Shown here piece after piece: positions 1 to 8,365 of a stretch of 48,684 nucleotides of DNA. The notes beneath the pieces were generated by a model. It was not told the origin of the DNA, made no database searches, and saw only the letters and a list, made by a program, of their open reading frames with translations. Positions within the stretch are counted from its first letter, which is position 1, and every line of letters starts with the position of its first letter. The stretch comes from Aeriscardovia sp. (GTDB lineage: Bacteria; Actinomycetota; Actinomycetes; Actinomycetales; Bifidobacteriaceae), in the NCBI GenBank assembly GCA_017632535.1, contig JAGBRC010000019.1, positions 1 to 48,684 on the forward strand, read 5' to 3'. The translations under genes and the position numbers were made by a program.

Positions 1-45
1 TCCCTGACACGGAAGGGGTCGCAGGTCCGATTCCTGCATCGCCCA
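1..45 (+). tRNA. tRNA-Val (GAC), 5' part outside the window
   Basis: The window opens inside the anticodon stem. The visible loop is ctgacac, giving anticodon GAC, followed by stem ggaag, a five-base variable loop, the T arm and an acceptor strand atcgccc with discriminator A at 45. CCA is not encoded. From the anticodon stem onward it is almost identical to the tRNA-Val at 54-125, including the flanking ctttt. The T loop reads tccgatt, so position 55 is C instead of T (see findings). Confidence 0.9.
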
Positions 46-53
46 CTTTTTAA

Positions 54-125
54 GGGCGATTAGCGCAGCGGTAGCGCACTTCGTTCACACCGAAGGGGTC
101 GCAGGTCCGATTCCTGCATCGCCCA
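54..125 (+). tRNA. tRNA-Val (CAC)
   Basis: A complete 72-base cloverleaf: acceptor gggcgat pairs with atcgccc (118-124), D stem gcgc/gcgc with a short loop containing GG, anticodon stem cttcg/cgaag with loop ttcacac (anticodon CAC), variable loop gggtc, T stem gcagg/cctgc, discriminator A at 125. CCA is not encoded. It lies 8 bases after the tRNA-Val(GAC) and 54 bases before thrS. The T loop (106-112) is tccgatt, with C where position 55 is normally T. Confidence 0.95.
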
Positions 126-179
126 CTTTTCATATCTTCTTATAAGATTTTCATCTTCTAGTCGAGGAATGTCTTCATC

Positions 180-2174
180 ATGTCTCAATCTGGACAAGCA
201 AAAATCAAAGTCAACGGGTCAGAAGCCGAAGTGGATTTGCCTATCAAAGCCAAAGACGTACTTTCTGGCAGAGCTGGATGCGCGGCAGCGAGGATAAATG
301 GGCAAGTGAGGGACTGGTCTACTGAGCTCAAAGATGGAGATGAGGTGGAAGACATCGCCCCCGCATCTCAAGACGCCCTGAATATTATGCGCCATTCGGC
401 TGCCCATGTCATGGCCCAGGCTGTAACAGACCTCTACCCCGATGCAAAGCTCGGCGTAGGGCCTGTGATAGAGGACGGCTTCTATTACGACTTCGATGTA
501 GACAAGCCCTTCACCCCAGAAGATCTGGAGAAAATTGAAAAGAAGATGAAGGAAATCATTTCCCAGAAACAGAAGTTTGTCAGGAGGGAAGTGAACTTTG
601 AAGAGGCGCAGAAGGAAGAGGCTGACCAGCCTTATAAGCTTGAGCTGATAGAAGACAGAAAAGGCGAACCTCTGACAATGTACGACAATGTGGACAAATC
701 CGGAAAGACGGTCTGGAAGGATTTGTGCCGCGGCCCTCACATGCAGGATACTGGCAAAATTGGAGCAGTAAAGCTCCTTCGTACGGCATCGGCTTATTGG
801 AAGGGAAATGAAAAGAATCCCTCCATGCAGAGGATCTATGGCACGGCCTGGGCCACGAAAGAGGATTTGGAATCCTACCTCAAAATGCGCGAAGAGGTGG
901 CTAAAAGGGACCACAGGAAGATCGGAGAAGCGATGGATCTCTTCTCCTTCCCCTCCGAACTTGGGGCCGGCCTGGCCGTCTTCCACCCCAAAGGGGCGGC
1001 GGTAATTGAAGCCATGAAGGATTATTCCAGAGCTCAGCACCGCAGAAACGGCTATTCTTTTGTGCAGACTCCGCACGTTACCAAGGAAGATCTCTACAAA
1101 ACCTCCGGGCACCTCAATTGGTACGCAGATTCAATGTACCCCCCCATGCACTTAGACGAACTCAAGAATGCGGAGGGTGAGATTATAAGGCAGGCTCAGA
1201 ACTACTACCTAAAGCCCATGAACTGCCCCATGCACAACCTCATCTACATGTCCAGGCAACGGTCCTATAAAGAGCTTCCGCTTCGCCTGTTCGAGTTCGG
1301 CACGGTTTATAGGTATGAAAAGAGCGGGGAAGTGCAGGGCCTGACCCGGATGCGCGGTTTTACCCAAGATGACAGCCACATCTATTGCACCCCTGAACAG
1401 ATGGAGGAAGAGCTTTCGAATACCTTGAACTTCATCCTCGCCGTCCTCAGAGATTTTGGCCTCAAAGACTTTTATTTGGAGCTGTCTACCAAGAATCCGA
1501 ACAAGTATGTCGGATCTGACGAAGCGTGGGAAAAAGCCGAAAGCACCTTGCGCAAGGTAGCTGAGCAGTCGGGGCTCTCTTTGAAGCTGGATAAAGAGGG
1601 CGCGGCTTTTTATGGGCCGAAAATCTCTGTAGAAATAAAGGATGCCCTGGGAAGGTTCTGGCAGCTTTCCACGCTTCAGTTGGACTTCAACGAGCCGCGC
1701 TTGTTTGGGCTTGAATATGTCAGCCGCGAAGGGGAGCATAAAGAGCCCGTCATGATCCATAGAGCCCTTTTTGGATCCATTGAGCGCTTCTTTGCCATCC
1801 TTTTGGAACACTATGCGGGTGCCCTGCCGGCATGGCTCGCCCCCACTCAGGCCTTGCTCATCCCGGTTACCGAACAAAACGAAGGATATCTTTCAGATAT
1901 AGCTAAAGAACTTGAGGCTAGAGAAATCAGGGTGGAGAAAGATTTCTCTTCTGATAGATTCGGAAAGAAGATAAGGAACTCTGTGAACCTCAAGGCCCCC
2001 TTCGTACTCATCGCTGGCCCGAAGGACGAAGAGGAAGGCACCGTGAGCTTCAGGTTTAGAGACGGCACCCAACTGAATGGCATCCCCAAAGAGAAGGCAC
2101 TCTCTCTTATCGACAGGGCCTGCGGGGATAAAATTCAGGTTAATACCGCAGAGGATCTAAAATCGTACATGTAA
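180..2174 (+). CDS. thrS: Threonine--tRNA ligase
   Basis: Charges tRNA-Thr with threonine in the cytoplasm. The 664-residue protein has the full class II ThrRS layout: an N-terminal TGS domain (about 1-60), the SAD editing domain with HSAAH at 72-76 and CRGPH around 180, then the catalytic core with the zinc-site cysteine in MNCPMH, class II motif 2, and motif 3 in [12 protein letters not shown], followed by an anticodon-binding domain that starts near [12 protein letters not shown]. The ATG at 180 has a GAGGA Shine-Dalgarno 11 bases upstream; the ATG at 170 is out of frame. Length is normal for the family. No T-box leader is visible in the 54 bases after the tRNA. yebC follows after 21 bases. 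Identification is secure. Confidence 0.98.
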   Translation: MSQSGQAKIKVNGSEAEVDLPIKAKDVLSGRAGCAAARINGQVRDWSTELKDGDEVEDIAPASQDALNIMRHSAAHVMAQAVTDLYPDAKLGVGPVIEDGFYYDFDVDKPFTPEDLEKIEKKMKEIISQKQKFVRREVNFEEAQKEEADQPYKLELIEDRKGEPLTMYDNVDKSGKTVWKDLCRGPHMQDTGKIGAVKLLRTASAYWKGNEKNPSMQRIYGTAWATKEDLESYLKMREEVAKRDHRKIGEAMDLFSFPSELGAGLAVFHPKGAAVIEAMKDYSRAQHRRNGYSFVQTPHVTKEDLYKTSGHLNWYADSMYPPMHLDELKNAEGEIIRQAQNYYLKPMNCPMHNLIYMSRQRSYKELPLRLFEFGTVYRYEKSGEVQGLTRMRGFTQDDSHIYCTPEQMEEELSNTLNFILAVLRDFGLKDFYLELSTKNPNKYVGSDEAWEKAESTLRKVAEQSGLSLKLDKEGAAFYGPKISVEIKDALGRFWQLSTLQLDFNEPRLFGLEYVSREGEHKEPVMIHRALFGSIERFFAILLEHYAGALPAWLAPTQALLIPVTEQNEGYLSDIAKELEAREIRVEKDFSSDRFGKKIRNSVNLKAPFVLIAGPKDEEEGTVSFRFRDGTQLNGIPKEKALSLIDRACGDKIQVNTAEDLKSYM

Positions 2175-2195
2175 CAGCGAGAGTAGGAGAGAAAT

Positions 2196-2954
2196 ATGTC
2201 TGGGCATTCAAAATGGGCCACTACTAAGCACAAGAAGGCTGCGATAGACGCCAAGAGGGGGAAGCTTTTTGCAAAGCTCATTAAAAATATTGAGATTGCA
2301 GCCAAGCAGGGCGGAGGAGATCCCGATGGAAACCCCACGCTTTATGACGCTATTTATAAGGCCAAGAAGAACTCTGTTCCTGCCGACAACATAAAGAGGG
2401 CTGTCAAGCGAGGCAGTGGCGCCGAAGGCGGCGGCGTGAATTACGAAAGCATAACCTACGAAGGGTACGCTCCGGGAGGGGTGGGCCTCATCATCGAGTG
2501 CCTAACTGACAACCACAACAGGGCCGCAGCTGAGGTGAGGAGCACTCTCGGCAAGAATGGAGGCTCTCTGGCCTCTGCAGGTTCTGTGGCCTTTAACTTC
2601 TCTAGAAAGGGCGAAATAGAGGTTCCCTCAGAAAACGTCAACTATGACGAGCTGTTCTCTGTAGCCGCAGAGGCAGGGGCAGAGAATGTGGAAGACGATG
2701 GAGACATATACACCGTGACCACTTCGCCTTCGGACCTTATCACCGTGCGCAAGGCGCTGCAGGCGGCAGGGTTCGACTACGAATCTGCCGAAACGGCGCT
2801 CGTTCCCTCCACCAAGGTCGACCTTGACTTCGATACGGCCAAGAAAGTCATTCGGCTCATAGACGCCCTCGACGATCTGGACGATGTGCAGAACATCTAT
2901 TCCAATTGGACAGCCAGTCCTGAAGTCTTGCAGCTTTTGGAAGACGAAGAGTAA
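2196..2954 (+). CDS. yebC: YebC/PmpR family protein
   Basis: A 252-residue member of the YebC/TACO1 family, recognised by the N-terminal signature MSGHSKWATTKHKKAAIDAK and the typical acidic second half. Family members have been described both as transcriptional regulators and as ribosome-associated factors that help translation of difficult stretches such as prolines; which role applies here cannot be read from the sequence. A clear GGAGAG lies just upstream of the ATG. It is followed after 2 bases by ruvC, the standard yebC-ruvCAB arrangement of many bacteria. Length is normal. Confidence 0.96.
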   Translation: MSGHSKWATTKHKKAAIDAKRGKLFAKLIKNIEIAAKQGGGDPDGNPTLYDAIYKAKKNSVPADNIKRAVKRGSGAEGGGVNYESITYEGYAPGGVGLIIECLTDNHNRAAAEVRSTLGKNGGSLASAGSVAFNFSRKGEIEVPSENVNYDELFSVAAEAGAENVEDDGDIYTVTTSPSDLITVRKALQAAGFDYESAETALVPSTKVDLDFDTAKKVIRLIDALDDLDDVQNIYSNWTASPEVLQLLEDEE

Positions 2955-2956
2955 GT

Positions 2957-3541
2957 TTGCTCGTCCTGGGTGTAGATCCGGGGCTTACCCGCTGTGGAAT
3001 TGGCGTAGTAGAAGCCCAGGGGCCCAAGATGCGATTTGTAGGGATGCGTGTTTTATCCACCTCTCCCTCACAAAAGCAGGAAGACAGGCTTCTTCGGCTC
3101 TATGAAGGGCTAAGAGAGGAAATTTCCGAATTTAAGCCCGATATAGTTTCAATAGAAAAAGTTTTCGCGCAGAAAAATACAAATACCGTCCTGGGCACCG
3201 CCCAGGTGGCGGGCTTAGCCATGCTCGTAGCTGCCCAAAACGCCCTCCCTACCGCCATGCATACTCCCACTGAAGTGAAGTTGGCCGTGACAGGCAATGG
3301 AATGGCCAAAAAGGTGCAGATACAGAGGATGGTGGCCAGGTTCCTCTCCCTTCCCTCCCTTCCTTCCCCTTTTGACGGAGCGGACGCTCTGGCTCAGGCC
3401 ATATGCCACATCCTCCATCCCGAGGATTCTTCCGTCTTTGGCCTAATGGATACCGGCAAGAGCGAAGCTCAAAAAAAGTGGATCGAAGCCAGCGAGAAGT
3501 TCAAGGCGGCAAAAAATAAAATGCGCGGAAGGGGTATGTAG
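2957..3541 (+). CDS. ruvC: Crossover junction endodeoxyribonuclease RuvC
   Basis: Holliday-junction resolvase that cuts the junction carried by RuvAB. The protein is 194 residues and starts with TTG at 2957, giving MLVLGVDPGLTRCG with the first catalytic Asp at residue 7. The second acidic residue sits in SIEKVF, and the C-terminal acidic pair in DGADALAQAICH. The TTG start is favoured because it places the catalytic Asp at the usual distance from the N terminus; its Shine-Dalgarno lies in the end of yebC. The C-terminal 25 residues are basic. It is directly followed by ruvA without spacing. Confidence 0.96.
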   Translation: MLVLGVDPGLTRCGIGVVEAQGPKMRFVGMRVLSTSPSQKQEDRLLRLYEGLREEISEFKPDIVSIEKVFAQKNTNTVLGTAQVAGLAMLVAAQNALPTAMHTPTEVKLAVTGNGMAKKVQIQRMVARFLSLPSLPSPFDGADALAQAICHILHPEDSSVFGLMDTGKSEAQKKWIEASEKFKAAKNKMRGRGM

Positions 3542-4111
3542 GTGCTTTCCTTTTTAGAGGGGGAAGTGGAGTCGACATCCGGCCCCCTCATCCTCAACTG
3601 TTTAGGGATCGGCTTCGAAGTCAATATGCCAAAGCGGGATCTGACTTACCTGCAAGAGGGAAGCCGGGCCCGGGTGCAAGTCTGCTTCCACCTTTCCCCC
3701 GAAGGTCCTAAGCTTTATGGTTTCTATGAGGCCAAAGAAAAAGAAGTTTTCGCACTTCTCCTAAAAGTCCCAGGCATAGGGCCAAAAGCCGCTCTTTCAA
3801 TTCTTTCAAATATCGAAATGCCCGATCTGGCATCTGCGGTAAAAAACAGGGACACTTCCCTCCTCCTAAAAGTCCCAGGCATAGGGCCAAAGGCCGCTTC
3901 CAGGCTCATTTCCTCCCTTGAAGATGCAGATTTTGGCCTTCTGGGGGCAGGGGCGGCCGCTTCCGACGGAGTTGTGGAAGCCTTGGAGAATTTGGGCTGG
4001 AAAGGCCCTCAGGCCCTATCGGCCTACCATTCGGCTAAAGCGGCCCTTCCCGGGGCCGACAGTTCCAGGTTGCTGAAAGCCTGCCTACAAATCTTGGATA
4101 GACATGCCTGA
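3542..4111 (+). CDS. ruvA: Holliday junction branch migration protein RuvA
   Basis: Tetrameric junction-binding subunit of RuvABC. The 189-residue protein begins with GTG directly after the ruvC stop, with GGAAGGGG upstream. Domain I (about 1-65, OB fold) starts [11 protein letters not shown]. Domain II holds two helix-hairpin-helix motifs. Domain III, which contacts RuvB, is the last ~45 residues. Oddly, both HhH motifs have the identical sequence [12 protein letters not shown] and are near-identical at DNA level (3758-3793 and 3863-3898, one mismatch in 36 bases). In most RuvA proteins the two motifs are related but distinct, the second usually reading like PGIGKKTAERL. The gene overlaps ruvB by 8 bases. 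Confidence 0.96.
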   Translation: MLSFLEGEVESTSGPLILNCLGIGFEVNMPKRDLTYLQEGSRARVQVCFHLSPEGPKLYGFYEAKEKEVFALLLKVPGIGPKAALSILSNIEMPDLASAVKNRDTSLLLKVPGIGPKAASRLISSLEDADFGLLGAGAAASDGVVEALENLGWKGPQALSAYHSAKAALPGADSSRLLKACLQILDRHA

Positions 4112-5120
4112 AGACGATAAATTGTCCTTTAGCGCCAAAGATGCGGCCTTAGAACTCAGCGACGAGAAGCTGCGTCCCCGCACCTTAGACAGCTTTATCG
4201 GACAAAGCGAGATAAAAGAGCAGATGCGCCTCTTCCTGGATGCGGCCAAAAAGAGGAAAAAACCTGCCGATCATGTGCTTTTGTCCGGCCCTCCGGGCCT
4301 AGGGAAGACTACGCTCGCCTTTATAGTGTCGGAAGAAATGCAGGTTCCGCTCCGAATCACTTCGGGCCCCGCCGTGCAACATCCCGGAGATTTAGCATCC
4401 ATCCTTTCCTCCCTCGAAGAGGGAGAAGTGCTCTTCATAGACGAAATTCATCGCCTCCCAAAGGTAGCCGAGGAGATGCTGTACATCGCCATGGAGGACT
4501 TTAGGGTAGATGTGATGGTCGGAAAGGGACCGGGTGCAACTTCCATCCCCCTTTCCCTCCCGCACTTTACAGTCATAGGGGCCACCACCAGGGAGGGGAT
4601 GCTCCCCAGCCCTCTTAGGACGCGTTTCGGGCTTTCTTTGAGGTTGGACTATTACAGGCCTGAAGACTTAAAGGAGCTCGTGAGGAGATCGGCCGAGATT
4701 CTTTCTATACCGATAACAGACGATGCCTGCATGGAACTGGCTTTGAGATCTAGGGGTACCCCCAGGATCGCCAACAGACTCCTCAAGCGGGTGGGCGACT
4801 GGGTGACGGTGGAAAATGCCAAAAAAGCAGGAAAAGAGGATGTCAAAAAGGCGCTGGATATATACCAGGTAGATCCCTCTGGCCTCGACCGATTGGATGT
4901 CGCCCTTCTCAGCGCCCTAGAGAACCAATTTGGCGGAGGGCCCGTAGGACTGAAGAACTTGGCGGCAGTGCTGGGTGAAAGCTCGGAGACGATAGAGTCC
5001 GTTTCCGAGCCCTATCTCATACGAGAGGGATTCATGGTCCGCACCCGCAAAGGCAGAGTTATAACCCAAAAGGGGAGGGACCACTTAGGGTCCGATCGCA
5101 GGGATCTATTTTCCTCTTGA
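4104..5120 (+). CDS. ruvB: Holliday junction DNA helicase RuvB
   Basis: Hexameric AAA+ motor that drives branch migration on junctions held by RuvA. The 338-residue protein shows the conserved start [11 protein letters not shown], Walker [12 protein letters not shown] (about 65-75), Walker [10 protein letters not shown], sensor 1 in GATTREGML, the arginine-finger region SPLRTRFG, sensor 2 in [11 protein letters not shown], and a C-terminal winged-helix domain. It overlaps ruvA by 8 bases, so the three ruv genes form one translationally coupled unit. Length and motifs are ordinary. Confidence 0.98.
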   Translation: MPEDDKLSFSAKDAALELSDEKLRPRTLDSFIGQSEIKEQMRLFLDAAKKRKKPADHVLLSGPPGLGKTTLAFIVSEEMQVPLRITSGPAVQHPGDLASILSSLEEGEVLFIDEIHRLPKVAEEMLYIAMEDFRVDVMVGKGPGATSIPLSLPHFTVIGATTREGMLPSPLRTRFGLSLRLDYYRPEDLKELVRRSAEILSIPITDDACMELALRSRGTPRIANRLLKRVGDWVTVENAKKAGKEDVKKALDIYQVDPSGLDRLDVALLSALENQFGGGPVGLKNLAAVLGESSETIESVSEPYLIREGFMVRTRKGRVITQKGRDHLGSDRRDLFSS

Positions 5121-5237
5121 GTTGAGGGTGAATGCCGTTTATAGGTATTATCATAAGAAAGTGAGATTGAAATCTTCCCACCATGGGACTAGCTGCTTAT
5201 CCAGGGTGTGAGTTTTAAAAAGGGAAAAGGAAACAGC

Positions 5238-5726
5238 ATGCGCGAGAATTACTTGCTTTTTATCGCCATAATCGTCCTCTTCATCATCTTCGCCATTTAC
5301 TCCATGCGCCGTTCGAAGAAGACCCGCAATACGCAGGAGGAATGGCTCAAGAGCCTAAAGCCGGGAGATCCTGTAGCTACGGTGTCCGGACTTTTGGGAA
5401 CGGTTAAGGAGATAGATCTCAGGCACGACCAGGTGGTGATAGATTCGGAGGGATCTTTGTCCCGCTGGAGAATCCAGGCCATAGTAAAGCCTCCTGTAGT
5501 CCCTGCATATGTAAGCGATGAGGAAGCTGCGGCGGAGGCTAAGAAGAGGAAGGGTTCGGCTCTTGCAAAGAAAGAGGCCCCGGCCCCCGAAGAGAAGAGC
5601 GTAGAGCACGTAGAGGCCTCTGGGGAAGAGGGAGTGAAGGTGGAGAACGTAGATCTCATGGATGGCTCTGATTCCTCCCAAGCCCCTTCGCAAGATGACG
5701 TAGCTAAGATCGAAAATCAGGATTAA
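5238..5726 (+). CDS. yajC: Preprotein translocase accessory subunit YajC
   Basis: YajC is a small single-span membrane protein associated with SecDF and SecYEG. The 162-residue form starting at ATG 5238 (AAAAGGAAA upstream) has one N-terminal membrane helix (about residues 4-22), a cytoplasmic segment with the family signature SLKPGDPVATVSGLLGTV, and a long acidic, Ala/Glu-rich tail. The reading frame extends upstream to a GTG at 5208, but that would place charged residues before the helix and has a poorer ribosome site. secD and secF, which usually follow in Actinobacteria, are absent here; apt starts at the last base of the stop codon. Confidence 0.88.
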   Translation: MRENYLLFIAIIVLFIIFAIYSMRRSKKTRNTQEEWLKSLKPGDPVATVSGLLGTVKEIDLRHDQVVIDSEGSLSRWRIQAIVKPPVVPAYVSDEEAAAEAKKRKGSALAKKEAPAPEEKSVEHVEASGEEGVKVENVDLMDGSDSSQAPSQDDVAKIENQD

Positions 5727-6301
5727 TGACAGATAAATCCCTCGTAAAGGCCGTAGGGGAAGAGGCGGCCCGCTATCTTATGGGCAAGCTCCGCTCTGTG
5801 GAGGGCTTTCCCCGACCCCGGGTGGTCTTCAGGGACATCATGCCCCTCATTGCAGACGCCAAGGCTTATAGGATTCTCCTCGATGCCCTTCAATCCACCC
5901 TGCCAGTTTCGGCGTCGGATTTTGACTATGTGGGAGGACTGGAAGCCAGGGGATTTTTGATAGGCGCCCCCCTGGCCGACAGACTTGGCAAGGGCTTTGT
6001 GCCTTTCAGAAAAAATGGGAAGCTTCCCCCTCCGGTCCTCAGGGAGGATTACCAGCTGGAGTACGGGATTTCCAGCGTAGAAGTGGAAAAGAACCTTATC
6101 AAGCCTAACTCCCGGGTCCTCATAGTAGATGATCTCATGGCCACGGGGGGAACTGCTGTAAGCGCTGCGAGGCTAGTTAAAAGATCGCGGGCCAAGGTGG
6201 CTGGGTTCTGCTTCCTTATAGAGCTGAAGGGCCAGGGTGGGCGCGAACGCCTTTCCCAAATTCCCATAAGCACCCTTATCCAGTTTCCGGAGAGGGCATG
6301 A
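5726..6301 (+). CDS. apt: Adenine phosphoribosyltransferase
   Basis: Purine salvage enzyme that converts adenine and PRPP to AMP. The 191-residue protein has the type I PRTase PRPP loop VLIVDDLMATGGTA (about 129-142) and the upstream segments FPRPRVVFRDIMPLI and GGLEARGFLIGAPLA typical of Apt. Start ATG shares a base with the yajC stop (taatg). Some Actinobacteria have yajC-secD-secF-apt-relA; here only yajC and apt remain together. Length is slightly above the usual 170-180 because of a short N-terminal addition. Confidence 0.96.
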   Translation: MTDKSLVKAVGEEAARYLMGKLRSVEGFPRPRVVFRDIMPLIADAKAYRILLDALQSTLPVSASDFDYVGGLEARGFLIGAPLADRLGKGFVPFRKNGKLPPPVLREDYQLEYGISSVEVEKNLIKPNSRVLIVDDLMATGGTAVSAARLVKRSRAKVAGFCFLIELKGQGGRERLSQIPISTLIQFPERA

Positions 6302-6573
6302 AAAGGCCAAAAGGGAAGGGAAGGGAGGCGTTTTTGGCCTCCCTTTTTTATTTCCCTTTTTTCTTGCTTGCTTTAGCTTCCTGCCTGGCCTTTTTTGGCC
6401 AGCTCTTGGCTGCTGTAATAGTTATGCTCTCTACTCTGGCCCTGGCATTTGTCCTAAGGCTCGCCTTCAAGGAGAAAAGTCCATGGAAGGCCAGGGGCAG
6501 AGGGGAAGATTGCGCTTCTTTACTCCTTTTTGGAGCCCTCTTCCTCGGTTCCTACCTCATCTTGTGCCTTTAG
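6298..6573 (+). CDS. Small hydrophobic membrane protein, function unknown
   Basis: A 91-residue open frame overlaps the apt stop by 4 bases (atga), with GGAGAGG just upstream, so translational coupling is likely. It has a basic N terminus (KRPKGKGRE), hydrophobic stretches at about 12-34, 35-58 and 72-91 and a basic loop between the second and third, which fits a three-span integral membrane protein with an inside N terminus. I do not recognise the family. The 3' end overlaps the convergent aquaporin gene by 54 bases, which lowers confidence a little. It may be lineage-specific. Confidence 0.55.
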   Translation: MKRPKGKGREAFLASLFYFPFFLLALASCLAFFGQLLAAVIVMLSTLALAFVLRLAFKEKSPWKARGRGEDCASLLLFGALFLGSYLILCL

Positions 6574-7488
6574 CTCCTTTTGGGCCTCCCAAAGGCTATT
6601 TTCCGCCTCCTCTTCTTCCTCTTCTTCTACTTTCTCCGCCCCTGCCTCTTTTTTAATTTTGTCCTTCGGATTTCCAAGACCGCAGAAAATCGTATTTATC
6701 AGCGCGCATACTGCAGCGCACAGCAGGGGGATAATCCAAAACATCCACAGTTCCACCCCTACGCCGGGAACACCTGCCGCGGCGCCCATAATTGCGGCCC
6801 CCGTGGCTTTGGCGGGATTAAATCCACCACCTGTAAAGAAACTGGCCAAAATTGTAGCTGTGCCATATCCCAAGGCGGAAAGGAAGAAGTAGGAGCGGCG
6901 AGGCTTTCCGTTAGAATGTACGCCCTTTAGAACGAGGGCCATCACAATAAAAGTCGAGATGAGCTCTATCACTATTGCAAATCCCAAGCCCACTTTGATT
7001 CTGTCAGAAGCAGAGGAATCAAATGTGTTGGCCAAAAGTTCCCACCACTGTTGGGGCGTGACATTGAGATCGGAAGGCATAAACTTTAAAAGCCCAAATA
7101 GAGTTCCCGAAGCTGCAATGGCGCCAACGACCTGAGCTATGGCGTAGTAGAGCGCATCCAACCAGGAAAGTCGCGCGCTAAGGGCCATGGCAAAACTCAC
7201 TGCGGGATTAAAGTGCGCCCCTGAGATTTTTTGGAAGACTGCCGCGGCGCCCGCATAAGCGCAGAAGGCCACAATTCCCAGATATACCGGCGAAAGGCTG
7301 GTCAGGGTAATCCAGCAGGTGGCAGCCATAATTGTAAAGACCACAAAATAGGTACCCACAAATTCCGTAAGAATTCGCAGCCATTTTCTGCTTGAAAAGT
7401 AGAATTTTTCCCCGCTCGGAGAGGGAGACTGCTCCCCCCCTTCCTTCCTTCCCCGTGCGGCTTCGGCTTCTTGCGCTCTTTTTTTCAT
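6520..7488 (-). CDS. MIP/aquaporin family channel
   Basis: Membrane channel of the major intrinsic protein family, for water and/or small neutral solutes. The 322-residue protein has a ~30-residue hydrophilic N terminus, six predicted spans and both half-helix motifs: HFNPAVSFA after the second span and GFNPAKATG after the fifth. The residue after the second NPA is Lys; in most aquaporins and glyceroporins this is the Arg of the selectivity filter. The C-terminal ~55 residues form a highly charged tail with a run of seven Glu. It is transcribed towards apt and diverges from rluB. Substrate cannot be assigned from the sequence. Confidence 0.88.
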   Translation of the reverse strand: MKKRAQEAEAARGRKEGGEQSPSPSGEKFYFSSRKWLRILTEFVGTYFVVFTIMAATCWITLTSLSPVYLGIVAFCAYAGAAAVFQKISGAHFNPAVSFAMALSARLSWLDALYYAIAQVVGAIAASGTLFGLLKFMPSDLNVTPQQWWELLANTFDSSASDRIKVGLGFAIVIELISTFIVMALVLKGVHSNGKPRRSYFFLSALGYGTATILASFFTGGGFNPAKATGAAIMGAAAGVPGVGVELWMFWIIPLLCAAVCALINTIFCGLGNPKDKIKKEAGAEKVEEEEEEEAENSLWEAQKELKAQDEVGTEEEGSKKE

Positions 7489-7594
7489 TAAACTTCCTTA
7501 TCTGTGAGCTGTATGTAAATCAATCAATATGTACCATTAAAAAATGTAAATCGGAATGTAATACACTCATACATATCTGAACACAGGGGTAAAA

Positions 7595-8365
7595 ATGAAC
7601 GTGGAAAAACGCGATCCGGAGCTGGAAGAAGTAAGGCTCCAAAAGTTTTTGGCCCTCTGCTCTTTGGGATCCAGAAGGGACTGCGAGAAACTCATAGAGG
7701 AGGGCAGAGTCGAAGTCGACGGAGCCCTGATCACAGATCTGGGCGCAAAGGTAAACGCTTACGATCAGAAAGTGAAAGTTGACGGATCCAGGGTTAGGCC
7801 TGTGCTGGAAAAGGTGGTGATCGCCCTTTATAAGCCGAAAAACGTCCTTTCGGCCATGGATGATAGATCCTCCAGGCCCACCCTTCAGGACATCTTGGCA
7901 TATAAGGGGCGGGCTAAGCTCTTCCACGTGGGAAGGCTCGACTACGATTCGGAGGGCCTGATTCTCATGACAAACGACGGGCAGCTGGCCAACAGGCTCT
8001 CTCACCCCCGCTATGGGGTGGAAAAGACCTACGTGGCCCGTTTGGACGCCCCTTTGCCAAGAGAGGCGGCATCGAGGCTTTCCTCCCGGGGCGTCCTTCT
8101 GGAGGACGGCTGGCAAAAGTTTGACAAGATCCGCATCCTGAAACAGGGCAGCCACAAGTGCGAAGTGTCAGTCACCCTCCACTCGGGAAAGAACAGAATT
8201 GTCAGAAGGATGTTCGCGGCCCTAGGGTTTAGGGTGGAAAAGCTGGTTAGAATCCGGATAGGTTCGATATCGCTGGGGGGACTTAAGCCTGGAGAGTACA
8301 GGGAACTAGGCAAAGCTGAAATTGGGGAATTGGAAAAGGAAGTGGGATTTGATAATTGCGATTGA
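7595..8365 (+). CDS. rluB: Pseudouridine synthase, RsuA/RluB family
   Basis: Isomerises a uridine in rRNA, probably in 23S rRNA like RluB. The 256-residue protein has an N-terminal S4 RNA-binding domain (about 10-65, from EVRLQKFLAL) and a catalytic domain with GRLDYDSEGLILMTNDG, where the Asp after GRL is the nucleophile. ATG at 7595 is preceded by an AGGGG. In Actinobacteria and Firmicutes this gene often lies beside cmk, as here, where cmk-der begins 17 bases before its stop. The exact uridine modified is inferred from family only; RsuA or RluE-type activity is not excluded. Confidence 0.9.
   Translation: MNVEKRDPELEEVRLQKFLALCSLGSRRDCEKLIEEGRVEVDGALITDLGAKVNAYDQKVKVDGSRVRPVLEKVVIALYKPKNVLSAMDDRSSRPTLQDILAYKGRAKLFHVGRLDYDSEGLILMTNDGQLANRLSHPRYGVEKTYVARLDAPLPREAASRLSSRGVLLEDGWQKFDKIRILKQGSHKCEVSVTLHSGKNRIVRRMFAALGFRVEKLVRIRIGSISLGGLKPGEYRELGKAEIGELEKEVGFDNCD

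Noticed and set aside
1-130. Direct repeat of about 40 bases that could look like a CRISPR or mobile repeat
   Set aside because: Both copies are the 3' halves of adjacent valine tRNA genes; there are only two and no spacer pattern.
219-1112. 297-residue minus-strand frame inside thrS
   Set aside because: Shadow of the thrS coding sequence with no start signal and no known domain.
8322-8348. Earlier TTG start for cmk-der
   Set aside because: It adds nine residues before the P-loop that CMP kinases do not have, and the TTG at 8349 has a well-placed AAGGAAG.
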